A stretch of DNA of 64,000 nt from assembly GCA_033980235.1 (NCBI GenBank), contig CM067067.1:24738603-24802602 (forward strand). The letters are read 5' to 3'. Source of the stretch: Diadema setosum (taxonomy: Eukaryota; Echinodermata; Echinoidea; Diadematoida; Diadematidae). Of this stretch, positions 35,358 to 47,060 are shown one piece after another. The notes below the pieces were generated by a model. It was not told the DNA's origin. It searched no databases and was given only the letters and a program-made list of their open reading frames with translations. The translations under genes were made by a program, and so were the position numbers. Every line of letters starts with the position of its first letter. The first letter of the stretch is position 1.

Positions 35358-35582
35358 GTCTTGCCAGAAGATAAACAAAATGAAGAAACTTGATTATTCT
35401 CTGCCCAAATCTTATTGTAAGTGAAAGATAGTATTCATCACATACTACAGAATGCATAGTTAGCACAGTTGTTAAGACATTGGCTATGATTTTTATTTCC
35501 ACACATATACATTTGTACGTGCAATTATGCCCTCTAAGCAAAACTACATGAATTGATGTAACAAGGAAAACGTTTGTGGAAT
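34167..35582. other. non-coding with GA- and CT-rich tracts
   Basis: GA-rich 34660-34770, C-rich 35036-35055, CT repeat 35331-35357. The rest is AT-rich. No gene. Confidence 0.5.
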
Positions 35583-35789
35583 GTTGTAACACCAGAAATT
35601 TTCATCTGCATGAAACTTTCACGCATTTTGCGAGAACCCAGGATTTGCGAAAGTAAAATACGCGCGACAGGTTTTGTCTACCCAATGCATTGAATGCCAG
35701 TGGCAATTCACAAAAGTTTCATGCTGCCAAAAAGGCTTTCGGCTCTAATGCACCAAAGTGTCATGTCGCAAATGTTTCTGGTTTCAGTG
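35583..35789 (+). repeat. ACTGTAAAACCA-ended repeat, copy 2
   Basis: Contains CATGAAACTTTCACGC, then GCATTGAATGCCAGTGGCAA and AAAGTTTCATGCTGCC, ending TTTCTGGTTTCAGTG. It matches the copies at 20.1, 39.5 and 53.0 kb with extra internal sequence. Confidence 0.55.
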
Positions 35790-36425
35790 TCATGATGTAC
35801 CCAATCTAAATCAATGCAGCAAATCAAAGGGATGAAAGATGTGAAAACATCCCCCATCCAGTGAGTGAGGGGAGAAGGATGGGGTGATATAACTGACTGT
35901 ATCTCATATCAAGAAAATGCGAGGTGACATCATTTCACAATGCATGAGTGATGTATCACCATCACGTCATGAAAATTCGAGAGAAACAACTGTTTTCATG
36001 ACAATACAGTTTGTTTTTTTGTTTTTAATTTACACACAGGTTGAAATACTTGCCCTCGGTCATTTGGCTGTTTTTCAGCAAGTTTGTATAATGTACTAAA
36101 AAGGCGATACAACAAATACATGCACAATATATCTTAAAAATGACCAAAAAAATGAAAAAAAGTCTAAAATATCACACAACACTCTATCAAATACAAAAGC
36201 AGTAAATCCAAACATCCATGTATAGAAAATACAAGAAGCAAAGACAGGAAATGATGACTGTAAGACAGAAGATCAGGAGGTTAGGGAAACATAAGAGAGT
36301 CTCCTGGTAAATCAGATTAAGCTTGCTGCTCTACAAATAGCCTGTGTGAGTAGACTACTAAATCTTTTGCCACCAAGGAAATACTTGGCAAGTAACTTGG
36401 TTCTGATAAAAAGCCATTCCGTCCC
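35790..36425. other. non-coding stretch
   Basis: AT-rich; no element recognised. Confidence 0.5.
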
Positions 36426-36500
36426 CCCTTTCCCCTTTCCTCACCCCTATACCCCTTTCCTCACCCCTAAACCCCTTACCTCATCCCTAACCCCCACCCC
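36426..36500 (+). repeat. ~20-bp CCCCT(A)n minisatellite
   Basis: About four degenerate units of CCCCTTTCCTCACCCCTAxA. It contains CCCTAA-like words but no true telomeric array. C-rich runs continue at 36541-36569. Confidence 0.8.
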
Positions 36501-36599
36501 CTTCCCTTAGCTAAGCACTATGGTGTCAGTGAGGAACCTCCCACCCCCCCCCCTCCCACCCCCCCCCCTCCATTTCAGTCAGCAATGGGGGTTCCCTCT

Positions 36600-36860
36600 A
36601 ACCAAGTTGTGAGTATCATGTTTCCCCCACAATATTGGGGAGATTACCCAGAAGCCCGGGATGGTAATCTTGCCACAGGAGGTCAGACATTCCTATCGGA
36701 AGGACGGTGGATACCCATACATTTGTACATCGGCATGGCAACTAATGGCCGCTGCCAATGAAACGGTGACATCATCATCAACTTTTGCTGGGGTTTCAGT
36801 TTCACCCAAGGTCAATCGTGTTTCATTTTGTGTGTACACAGTCTCTGAGATAGAGTCGAT
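36600..36860. promoter_or_regulatory. candidate regulatory island
   Basis: Complex block with GGCATGGCAACTAATGG (X-box half and homeodomain core), GGGGAGATTACCC and AAGGTCAATCG. The open frame from 36661 has no known domain. Confidence 0.2.
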
Positions 36861-38684
36861 ATATCACCTGCAATCTAAGATGATAGTGCAGTCTGGATGG
36901 ATGGGGGGGGGGGGGGAATAGCCTTAGTGCTTATTTCCCCGCCAAGGAAGGTTGTTACTATCTTGTGAAGATATGAAATGCTGCAAATAAATATGTTTGG
37001 ACAGAGGATTTTTATTCTGTGATTTCTCCTTTGAGGTAATTGCTCTATTACAAAAACCAACAAGGTCTAATTCCATTTAATATTCTCTAGAACCTGATGC
37101 TCACTTATTTGTTCGATCAACTTTTTGCAGAATCTATACTTTTCTTCTTCTTTCTATCCACTTTAAAGTAACTGACACTGATCATTTATGAATGAGACAG
37201 GGTATAGCATTAAACCTTGAGATGCGAAAGTTCAACGCTGAGTCATATGTTGCTTTCAAAGCTGAAACTCAAGAGTCACTGCTATCTGAATCAGGTCCAT
37301 GTTGCAAGGAAAAGTTGTGGTTCAAAGTACACAAAAGAGGCAACATTTACTTGAACTTGAAGCTGCTGGAATTCACATGTAGTACCTATGTGTGACAATG
37401 ATGACTGATTCCAATACAACTCCGAATGCTCGAGAGGACAGAATCAGGTTTGTCTAAAGTGAACACCTTTTCCTATCAAAATCTAACTTAATGTGTGTGT
37501 GTGTGTGTGTGTTTGTGACAAATATGATATGAAATGTGTCAGTATTCCTTTCTCTTTCTGCATCATCTAGTCAATTACTCTTTTTTGAATAGAAGATACT
37601 TTCTACAGTTTATGCCCTTCTGATGCAATAACTAACTAAAAACAGCCTGAGGAGTCCTTTTCTACTTCAGTAACCAATACAAGATATATATCATCAATCC
37701 CCCCCCCCCAAAAAAAAAGCAACCATGTGAAATCAATGTAAAAATTTCCTCTTTTTGTTCTTCTGTCCAAATATTCTCATATCCTCCTTATCCTCAGGTG
37801 TTTTAAGGATTCTTCTGTTCATCAAGATGCATTACTCCATCGCCACTCTGGGCCCCGTCCAGAGGGAATTCATCCCCCTCTGTGCTCCTCCTCCCCCCCC
37901 CCCCCCCCATTCCTCTCTGGGGTCTGCTTCATGCATCAGCGAGCCCATTGTCTCTTGAATATGTTTGCCACTTTGTGATGTTGCCCCTAAGACTGATGAG
38001 GTTTTGATAAGGAGGCAACGGGACAGGGATGGCCAGGAGACCAAGTGTTAGAGTTTTTGTTTCTTCTCCCTTGTTTTTCTCTCCTCTGGGATGATCTGTG
38101 ACCAATCTATTGTTTGTCAAAGAATCCCACTTCACCCATCTTCATCATCGCCCCTCAGTCTCCATCCTCATTACTCCATATTCCCCGCTCTCGTCATCCC
38201 CATAATTTCTTCCACCTCTTTGATGTCGAAACCGTTTATAATCACCTTGTTGGTCAAACACGTTTACCGCACATAGTGATCATAATGACAGTTGTCTCAC
38301 CATGGTTCATTCATGTTTGATGCTTTCATGATCTTTGTGATGGATATTTTATGCCTCAGCAATACATCTCTGACTTTTTTTGTATCTCTCATCAACTTTC
38401 TAACTCTCATTTTGCTCGTCTCCGACTGTCTTCCGGTTCCTCTCTTTTTTCTCCATCTCTTCTCTATCCACCTCCTCCCCTCCACACCTCTTTTCCTGCA
38501 CCCCCGCCACTCCTCACTCCCCCCCCCCCTTCCATATAATGCAATCCATTTTCCTATCTGTCACTCTTCTGTTTCTCATTATCCACATACACAAAGCATG
38601 TTGCCCTAATGATTTTGGATGTTGATTGGGTCATAGGAGCTGGAGCATGACTACCCCCCCCCCCCCCCCTCCACTCACAGAGAA
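36861..38684. other. non-coding with G/C homopolymers
   Basis: G run at 36903-36916, GT repeat near 37494-37513, C11-A9 at 37699-37718 (inverse of the T-to-G tracts), C16 at 37893-37908, CT-rich 38440-38530, C16 at 38654-38669. No gene recognised. Confidence 0.5.
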
Positions 38685-38900
38685 GCATCCATAGCGTGCC
38701 GGCAACTCATCATAACGCCGGTAACAAAGTCGGGATCGATGATTCATGTAATCAGGACAGTGCATCACGCGCCTCATTACTTAATTAAACTTTGCATCAC
38801 CATGGCGATGACAAAGGACTTCCAATATCAATATCCAAGCCTTGATCCTCTTTCGTGAAGGCAATCTTGGTGGAACACGGGCGAGTCTTGGTACAATGGA
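38685..38900. promoter_or_regulatory. candidate regulatory island, homeodomain/Sox/POU words
   Basis: Dense motif block: GGTAACAAAGTCGGGATCG (Sox-like ACAAAG), CATTACTTAATTAAAC (homeodomain palindrome TTAATTAA at about 38781), TTTGCATCACCATGGCGATG (POU half and X-box-like), GATGACAAAGG. It is complex, CpG-containing and flanked by simple repeats. Inference. Confidence 0.3.
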
Positions 38901-39475
38901 AACTAATTAATGTCTAGGGGGTGGGGTTGTTGGGAGGGTGACTGTTGCTCGCAAAAGATCTATATGAATGATAATGAATGTTAATATCTTAATCAATGTT
39001 ATTCAAGATGTTTTCTGCGGTTTTTTGTGGTCATTTTCCCTGGGATGTCATATAGCTACAGGACTAGAGTATATATTACAACAGTCCACATTCTAAAATT
39101 GCAATCAGCCCAACTCTAAAGCAAAAGGTGTCGGTCATTATCTTTAGTTCCTATCCATGGCAGTATTTTGGCCTAAAAGAGAAAATGCAGCCTCTCCACA
39201 ATTTCAAATTTAGAAATAATCTGACATAAAGGAACTGACACCAAAGAACAGCAATGTGGTGTATACATGTATGTATGTCAAGGACACCATGAAGTTGCTC
39301 CATTACAAACTGCCCCCCCCCCCCCCCGAAATTCTTAAGGATCTATCTCCAGATTTCAAAATAATAGATTTACATATATCAAGCAAGCCAATATTTGGTT
39401 TCTGATATTGTATATTTCTGTCTGAATAGCAGATAATTGAGGTAATTGAATAGAAATTATAAGATGCATGAAAAA
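38901..39475. other. non-coding with C15
   Basis: C15 at 39313-39327. AT-rich, nothing recognised. Confidence 0.5.
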
Positions 39476-39556
39476 ATGTTCGTCTACATAATGCATTGAA
39501 TGCCAGCGGCAATTTACAAAAGTTCCATGCCACAAATGGTTGTGGTTTAGCAGTAT
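39476..39556 (+). repeat. ACTGTAAAACCA-family fragment, copy 3
   Basis: ATGCATTGAATGCCAGCGGC, then AAAAGTTCCATGCC and GTGGTTTAGCAGT. Only the right half of the family unit is preserved. Confidence 0.5.
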
Positions 39557-39635
39557 ATTCATAAAGAGAGAGATATAAATGTACACATACACATACAAGC
39601 ATCTATAAACTTCTCTATAAGTACACTATAAATAT

Positions 39636-39803
39636 CATTGCAACTGATTGACAAATTGCCCTGCATCAACGTAAATAAGCACTGAATTGATCAGTGTTTT
39701 AGTAGTAGCCATGATAAAAATCATGGGCATACATACTCACGCGGGATTCGATGCAGGGTCAACTTTATGTCGATGCAGGGCAATTTGTCAATCAGTTGCA
39801 ATG
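39636..39803 (+). mobile_element. 168-bp inverted-repeat mini-element
   Basis: Arms of 34-38 bp: CATTGCAACTGATTGACAAA then TTGCCCTGCATC on the left, and the exact inverse on the right (GATGCAGGGCAATTTGTCAA then TCAGTTGCAATG). No coding capacity; superfamily not determined. Confidence 0.8.
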
Positions 39804-40270
39804 AAAGCATCTTGACGGAAGAATTTCATGAATTTGAATATAAATATCATTTATTATCAATTTATTCTTTATTACTTATTATTTATTATGCATAAACACA
39901 AAAGACACATTTTGTCTATTTGGTATCTGACAAAATTGCAGTCTAAGATTGGCAAAAAAAAATAAAAAAAGAGAGCTGATTATCAGAGAGAAAAAGTAGA
40001 AAAAAGGGTGATGCATTGAGCAACAAGTTTTATGGCACACATACCCACAGTGTGAGGAGGAACCATTAAACGCAGAAAAGTGCTTCGTTCATTGCACTCC
40101 ATCATTCTAGACTGAATCACTCCTGATCTTTCTTGAGCCTACGACTAAAAGAGAGACAGAGGGGGGAAAAAAGACCCTAAAAGTGACAATTCTATCCTCG
40201 GCAATTTTAGCACCTCTCCGTAATTGACAATCCACATATCAAGCAAGCACGAAACTGAAAATTAAGACAG

Positions 40271-40305
<35 letters not shown>

Positions 40306-40419
40306 TATGGAGTGTTTGAAGAGAAAGAATAGAGTGGAGCGAGAGAGAGAAAATGAGGGTAGCGGCAAATGAAAAAAAAAAAAAGAAGACAGAGAAAAAA
40401 CTTCATTCACGACACTTCT
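39804..40419. other. non-coding with GA repeat
   Basis: AT-rich; (GA)n at 40279-40306; A11 near 40372. No gene. Confidence 0.5.
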
Positions 40420-40625
40420 GCGGAGCAAGTCATTTCATTGAGTACACTCCGTCCGTCCGGTCCACGGCAGACAAAGACAACACAGGCCAACGTTTTGGGT
40501 CGTAAACGCCCGCCACCAAAGTTGCGAGGAGCTGACGGGCACTGCCCGCCTGGGCAGACACAATAGAGTCATATCATATCTGTCAAGCTCCTGCGCCCCC
40601 GGAAGGCGTCTGGTTGTAGGCAATC
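40420..40625. promoter_or_regulatory. candidate regulatory island with GTCGTAAAC
   Basis: GC-balanced, CpG-containing block with GGGTCGTAAACGCCCGCC (posterior-Hox/Cdx word at 40499-40507), GGCAATCATTAG and CCGTCCGTCCGG. It shares GTCGTAAAC with the island at 13.0 kb. Confidence 0.28.
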
Positions 40626-41154
40626 ATTAGTCTCCCCCCTTCACCTCCTTTCTCTTCTTCTGTTATGTCTTTTTTTCTTCTTCCCCTATTGGGAGTTTTC
40701 CTTGAAAAGACCAAATACAAGGTTGGGTGTATGTGTGGACATCCTGGTTCATTTCCTGGTTACTTGTTGCCATCTACTTGGAAGATATAAAAAAGCCAAG
40801 AGAGATTGATGTATTGAAAGGGGAAGCTGGTGGATATCATATGTGTTGGGACATGATAAGTGGTATGATATTGCCGTGGAGACAAAAAAAAAATATTGAT
40901 GCTCAGGACTGAGTTTCTAGTTGTCAGAAATACAATAATAAAAGACTGGTAAGTGCCTTGTCATTTTACCCTCAGTTTTGTTACAATGAGAGGCATTTCC
41001 AAGGAGCAAATGGCATGTGCCTTTGAAAGAATCATTCTCAGTTTCCATTTGTCCTAAAAGCACTATCACCGAATTTCCACACATGATTTAAAGTCTGGAC
41101 CTATGTTGACTGTCAGTCGTTGTGCCACTGTACAGTGGTTAACTGATTGAATGG
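40626..41154. other. non-coding stretch
   Basis: CT patch 40630-40690, then AT-rich sequence. Nothing recognised. Confidence 0.5.
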
Positions 41155-41480
41155 GGTCATTTTCAGCACGGCGGGTTATTCTCATCCTAAGGAACAATGG
41201 GCACTGGCAAGCTTGGCAAGGCTGTGAGACTGCATGCTAATGAGAGCAGACGGATGCAAGGAATTCCCAAACAACCTCACGGGTGCGGAGTATCGATCCA
41301 CCCCTCCCTTTTTTTTTATTGGGGACGGAACCACGGGGGGATCACAGGAATTGTGCTGCGCTTCGCCACTTTGACGGGATTTGCACGGAGGAAGTCTTGA
41401 TTGATCCCGTCACAAAAGTCAGACAGGATTTGGGAAAACATTGGGGAGCGATGCCAAAACATGGACCGCCACGGTAACTC
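41155..41480. promoter_or_regulatory. candidate regulatory island with octamer-like word
   Basis: Complex block with CTGCATGCTAATGAGAGC (octamer-like ATGCTAAT), GGCGGGTTATTC, GAACAATGGGC (Sox-like) and GAGTATCGATCC. Overlapping frames on the plus strand have no known domain. Confidence 0.25.
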
Positions 41481-42755
41481 GACTTTTGAAATCGATGTTT
41501 CAAAAGTTCAGTCCTCGCACAAAATGATCATCATGGCTGGCTGACTTTTTCAATCGATGTTCAAACGTTCAACTCCCACACCACTGAATACAACGCCCAT
41601 CAGCAGTCATGATGAAAGAAGGCTTCCCTCTTCAAGTATATGATTGAAGATAGAATATTCTTTCAAGCAAAACACCGCACCTAAAAAAAAGTAAACTTCC
41701 TAGCAGAGTGTTATGGTAAAACCAAATCATAAAAAGATGGGAAAGAGCTACAAACATGCAACACTTTCATCAGAAACAAACAAAAGAGAAGGCAACTTTA
41801 TACCATCATATAGTGATCAGAATGCAAAGAGGACTTCAACTTGAGCTTACTTTAGGCACTAATACGTAAGGCTTAAGATTGGAGCTTCACAAAAATTGGC
41901 GTGGCTGTAATGGGACCGGTAAACGAAAAGTGTGATGCCAGTGGCCCATTGGCAATCACTGTGAGTCATTCCTAGCCCCAAGTTTCTACCAGTGGTGCAA
42001 GAATCAACCCTCATGTCTTCCAGTCTTCTCACCTCAGCTTATTCTTTCATTTTTTTCTCCATCCCTAGCCCTCTCTCCATCTTTTCCTCTCCCCCTTTAT
42101 CTCTTTCTTTTTTTCCCTCTTTCTTTCTCTATGTACATGTATATATCTATCTACCTCGCTCACCCTATCTCTCTCCCCTTCCTCTCTGAACTTATCTTTC
42201 TATATATCAAGATTACACCCACCCACTTTTTTCCTCTTTAATCCATGTCCCGACCCTCCTCCCCCCTTTTTTTTCTCTTTTTCAATCCAGATATGACCCA
42301 AGAATGAGGTGTCAATTGCCTAATCTTGATAATGACACTTTGAATTAGCCGCAGACACATTTCCTCTTTCCAGACACTCCTGGCGACAGTGACCGCAACT
42401 CTTCTCTTTCTGCCGAGTGTCCTCCAGAATGCATCTTCCCCACCCCATCACTTTTCCTTCCATACCATCCCTGTCTCTCTTGACCCTATTCGCAGATATG
42501 AAGTTGTTTTTTTCTTTCCATCGCTTACGATTCTTCATAGGTTTCCTTGGCTGATATATCTTTTTTTTAAATACTCCCCCTTGACTTTTAACTTATCATC
42601 AATATACTTTTTGTCTATGAAGCTCATAAATCTGCACTCATCCCATTGTTGTTAATATTCTGATTCTCTGAAACATCAGTCTACTTTAAAATGTCTCAGT
42701 GATTCTACTCACAGAGAAAAAAAAATATGATTCATATTTCAAAATGTTTATATAT

Positions 42756-42790
<35 letters not shown>

Positions 42791-42868
42791 GACATATATA
42801 CATTTATACATATATGAATGTGTGTGTGTGTGTGCATGCAAGTATTTCTGTTTAGATGCAGAATTCTT
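41481..42868. other. non-coding with CT tract and TA microsatellite
   Basis: The word AATCGATGTTxxAAAxGTTCA occurs twice (41490, 41551). CT-rich 42030-42185, (TA)n 42748-42790, (TG)n 42821-42834. No gene. Confidence 0.5.
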
Positions 42869-43313
42869 ATTTATACAACGTCCAAGTAGATCCTTGTAAT
42901 TTGATTGGAGGATTGTTGGTGACGTGATATTAAATAAGCACTCCATTCAACGCGCCGTGCAATTTTGGTTCTATTTTTGCGTGCAACTTGGTTCGATTTT
43001 TTCGTTCTATTCCACGGTTCGAGAGATAATGTACGGTACTGCGTGTACTGTGTGTTGCATATTGAGGATCGCATGCAGCTAGCGCAGGTACGTGTGCGGT
43101 ACATGCATGCGCGCACGTAGGCCTACGTAGTGCTAGTGTACGTGTATTCATCAGCGCTAGTATAGCTGTGACCTGTATCTACACTGATTGCACAAGCCAG
43201 AAAGAGAATCGCAGTGGATCCACATTTAAGTATGGCTATATTTTTCATACATAGGCCCTATAGACTTCTAGGCCTACTTAGACCAAAAAGATCTACTTGG
43301 ACGTTGTATAAAT
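42869..43313. mobile_element. candidate element with 24-bp perfect terminal inverted repeats
   Basis: ATTTATACAACGTCCAAGTA plus GATC at 42869-42892 is exactly the inverse of 43290-43313. The 397 bp between are CpG-rich with GGTTCGATT/GGTTCGAGAG words and the palindrome CGTAGGCCTACG. The right repeat abuts the palindrome listed next. No open frame of note. Confidence 0.5.
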
Positions 43314-43482
43314 CAAATAGTGTATGGTCTTTACTCGTGCAATGGAACGAGATTTCGCACTCGGTGAAAGATGAGGCGCACTATTCAACTCGGCTTCGCC
43401 TCGTTGAATAGAGCGCCTCTATATCTTTCACCTCGTGCGAAATCTCGTACCATTACACTCGTGACCATTCACTATTTGTATA
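43307..43482. mobile_element. 176-bp foldback palindrome
   Basis: Left arm TATAAATCAAATAGTGTATG then CGAGATTTCGCACTCGGTGA; right arm is its imperfect inverse around a loop, CTCGGCTTCGCCTCG. Arms are about 80 bp. It overlaps the last bases of the preceding repeat, so the two may be parts of one element. Confidence 0.65.
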
Positions 43483-44739
43483 CTAATCAATTTCTTACTG
43501 ATCTGTTCTGCGTTAGTTACCATTACTTTCTGTGCTTCCCTTTGTACACATATATCATTTGACTGCACATACGAAAAGGAAAATTAGACATGATATATGA
43601 AAGATATATCAAAAACTCCTCAGTTTTCTTGATAAGCATCACCATCCAGGCATCTTTAATTTTTTAATGCGGTATGGTCAAAAAATCTCCTCCCAGTGCG
43701 CATCTGCGGTTAAGCTATTTGGGAATTGAGACAAATGGAAACCAACATTTGCTCATTAAAAAAACAAAAAGAGAAGAAGAAAAAAAAAACTAGAGTGGAC
43801 AGACAATAGAGCTGACTGGAGGGTAGACCGCAGCCAGGCTGGAAAGGGGGGAAAAAAAGAAGGAGCTCCATGAAGGGTCGAGACTGGAAGACATCAATCA
43901 GGGAGTCACAGCAATTAGCTGCGATGACATCCCCTCAAGGGGTAAAATATACCACAACAACGACGAGAAGAAAAAGCACTGAGATGAAATGCCCCCTTGC
44001 CCTGTCATCTTCGGTAGATGAGAAACCACAAGGCCGACCCGGTCGGACATGGAGCCTTCAATTTCACAGCAACTTCTGTGATATCGCTCTCACTATGATC
44101 TGATTAAGAATTGATTCTGCATTTCATGTTTTGTCTAATATATGGAATTTAATGATGCCTGAAAAGGTAACATGAGACTATACAGGGGGACTTCTCCACG
44201 CTCTTTTTGTATTAATTCGGAGTGCTCACATACAAAAAAGTTTTAAAATAGCAGAATTTGCACCAGACATCGAGAGGGAACTATAGGAACCAACAAACTT
44301 AAAAAGAAGCTTTATTTGAAAGCTAATTTGTAATAGATACATGAAATGAATATTGTTTTGCAGTCAGAACAAAGTAAAATCCTTGCTGATGACTAAACTG
44401 TAAGCAAAGAGTGGTATCTAATGAGCATCAATAGCAATGAAAACATCAAAAAGTCATGATTTTGTCCCACTTTCTGTACTTTACAGTATATCCAGCAGTT
44501 GTTTAATCAATACGCCATATAAAGGTCACACTGTCTCTTTAAGATACTTTAATCATGAAATGCTCATTTTGATTAACAAGATAAAAACACACTTAATCAG
44601 TGGACAAAAAAACAAAACAAAACAAGCACAAAACATCTTGAAGTTGCTGCCCTTTTGCAGCTGAAGTAATAAGGACATGATATTCAGAAATGTCTTCTTC
44701 CTCTTTTTTTATGTTAGGATTGACAGATGAGTTTTCACT
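43483..44739. other. non-coding stretch
   Basis: AT-rich with A-runs (43779-43789). A short complex patch at 43860-44100 holds no recognised domain. No gene. Confidence 0.45.
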
Positions 44740-45104
44740 CTTTTCTCTCTTGGGATGGTTGAGGCATTGTCACTTGCAGGCCTCCCTGGCAGTTGCCTGT
44801 CGTGGGTGGCAAAAAAGAAAAGAAAGAAAAACGATTGGAAGACACACGAAAAATTGTTTCCCGCCCTCCCGCCTGTCACGCAGTTCAACAACTCATTAGG
44901 ACAGGGAGAGATGTCAAACCTGCTGAAATATGGAGGTCATAATTGGACCGGTCGGGGCACGAAAGGCCGCAAAGATTACGACGCTTTGTGCCGAGCGACA
45001 CGACAGGCCCATCGCCAGTATGAAGACAAGAAGATGGGGCGTGGGACTCCCATGGTGGGCTGAGGGCGGGATTCCAACGAGGAGATTTCCCTGTATAGAG
45101 GAAC
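44740..45104. promoter_or_regulatory. candidate regulatory island
   Basis: GC-balanced block (AACAACTCATTAGGACAGG, GGTCATAATTGGACCGGTC, AAGATTACGACGC). Plus and minus strands are both open for 80-100 codons with unrelated sequence, so I prefer a non-coding reading. Confidence 0.22.
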
Positions 45105-45407
45105 CTACGATAACCTCTCATGTTGGGAGGTAACTTCTGTGATTACATTCATCACTGTGACAATTCCAAATTGTAGCTCTCTTTTGCTATCCTTCACGAT
45201 TTCCACAAAACTGCACACATAAATTGCAACTGACCTCCTAATGGCACTGTCTGCTTTCACGTCAAACTCTTTTTTCAGGGCATGACATAGAAGATGAATT
45301 GTGCTGCAAATTTGTTCCATCTTTGAATGGAGCTTAAAAACTTTTTGGTCCTCTTTCTCTGTGGACTTATGAAATAACATCACCTGAGACATTGATGTTA
45401 AAATCAA
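45105..45407 (-). other. unassigned protein-like open frame (100 codons)
   Basis: Minus-strand frame with mixed, helix-like composition free of simple repeat: KMEQICSTIHLLCHALKKEF, then VKADSAIRRSVAIYVCSFVE and IVKDSKRELQFGIVTVMNVI. I recognise no domain. The frame runs from an ATG at 45407 to a stop at 45105. No clear acceptor or promoter was found. It could be an exon, a single-exon gene piece, an old transposon fragment, or chance. Confidence 0.25.
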
Positions 45408-46924
45408 ATATTACGTTATGATTGAAATAGGAAAATAGAATATGCCTTTTTGAGAAATGAGCTACTTGAGTTTAATAATGTTATTGAGCTTAAGCTGTAT
45501 GACAATAAACATAACAAACAAAACAACTACAATGAAATGATACCTATGAGTGATGATCATTGAATCTAAGAAAGACAGGAGAAGATGAGACATTTATTTA
45601 TGGTATGTTAAAAGTAAAGAAATAGACATGTCATGGCTTGCAATGAACATCAATGAGTTCTGTAAAGCATTGAAGATAACTGTTGATAAATACCCTTTTA
45701 AGAAACGCGCATGAAAAGTTCACAAAACATAACTTGCTTAAGAATTCTTATTCTTTTAATCCCATTGTGTAGTGACATCACATATTTCAGCCCAGAGAAA
45801 AGCCATAGATTGCTTAAATGAATCATCCATTTTATATTGTACATTTTTCCTTTTCTTCTCTATTGTTAATCTATTTTATTTCAACCCCTAGCAGGAGAAA
45901 AGGTTACATACACAGGGTGGCACATATCAAAGAACCATTTCTCTGCAGACAGAGAAACAAATGACGCTGATTTAAAGTTACAGCAATCCAATTATATCTA
46001 CGATTCATTCATTATTTACGGTTTGGCAAAATCCTCCATCACCCCGGCATAGATGAAGTGGCATGGACAAAAAAAAAAAAAGGGAGGAAAAAAAAAACTT
46101 GATCGATAAAATGTTCCATCCCAATGAACATGACTGATAAACTGCACGCATTCCTCTCTGAGCTCATCACCAAATCCACCTGTAGAATCCGCAGAAATGT
46201 TCCAGGGCCTCAAGGTCGAGGGAAATGTAGAAGCACATACTCCTCGCCTCCCCACTAGCAAATCAAGGGTGAGTCAAGGAAATGATGAGGAAAAAAAAAG
46301 GTAGCGGAAGCCTTTGATATGCTGCAGACGAACATCCATGTCCTCGGAAGTCATGGAGCGTGAAATTGTAATTACTCACCAATCCTAATAATCAGTCCTT
46401 CGATTTGAGTCAAGTTCGGATGAAGAACACACATCTAAGAATGTGTTGGTCTGGCTTTGTTGATACTGTTGTTGTTTTTGATGTTCAGATAACCATAGCA
46501 ACTGTCTTGGTCTCCCAAAGAGGAAACGAGATGAATAAATCATCAGCTGAGAACGAGAAGGGAGCTATTGAATTCTTAGATTTGAGCATAAATAAAGATG
46601 TTTACATAAACAAAAAAGTATATGCACTATTCAAAATATAGTGTAAAATAGTGCCCCTCTGGGTTTAATTTTTAACATTTTACTGAAAATGGACGATAAT
46701 TCAAAATTGATGCCATAATGTAGAGGAGATCAAGCTCTACAACATGATACCAGTAACTCAATATCTCCCCCAAAATTGTGATAAAGTTCTTCTTGTTCTC
46801 ACCCAACGATAACGAAAGTCCATAACTGTTTGCTAGTATACTTCTATCCATGGTCGTGTAGCATGAAAATGAAATCGCTCACAAAAGCTCACTTTGATGA
46901 CATCATCAATTCTATCCCGTCAGA
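45408..46924. other. non-coding stretch
   Basis: AT-rich; A12 near 46069-46081 and A9 near 46088. The 46110-46260 part is more complex but unassigned. No gene. Confidence 0.45.
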
Positions 46925-47060
46925 ATTCAATGGAGTTGTCATGGCTGAGTGGTTGAGACCACACAGATAAGACAGTAGGGCTTCCAGGTGCATGGCAGTA
47001 GTGCCCTTTGGCATGACAGTTTACGTTTGTTGTCAGTCATACAGAGGAAACTTAAAGCTG
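46925..47060 (+). repeat. tRNA-derived SINE-like fragment
   Basis: GTCATGGCTGAGTGGTTGAG followed by ACC is a good box A region of Leu/Ser-type tRNAs. The expected box B is absent; the sequence continues into CCAGGTGCATGGCAGTAGTG and CCCTTTGGCATGACAG, as in a SINE body. Not a functional tRNA gene. Confidence 0.4.

Noticed and set aside
36426..36500. Interstitial telomere
   Set aside because: Only isolated CCCTAA words in a longer degenerate unit.
42871..43151. CpG-island promoter in the CpG-rich interior of the inverted-repeat element
   Set aside because: It lies between perfect 24-bp inverted repeats and lacks any downstream exon; more likely part of the element.
44755..45121. Genes on either strand in the GC-balanced block
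   Set aside because: Both strands are open with unrelated sequences and no domain, splice pair or start context; a non-coding island is more likely.
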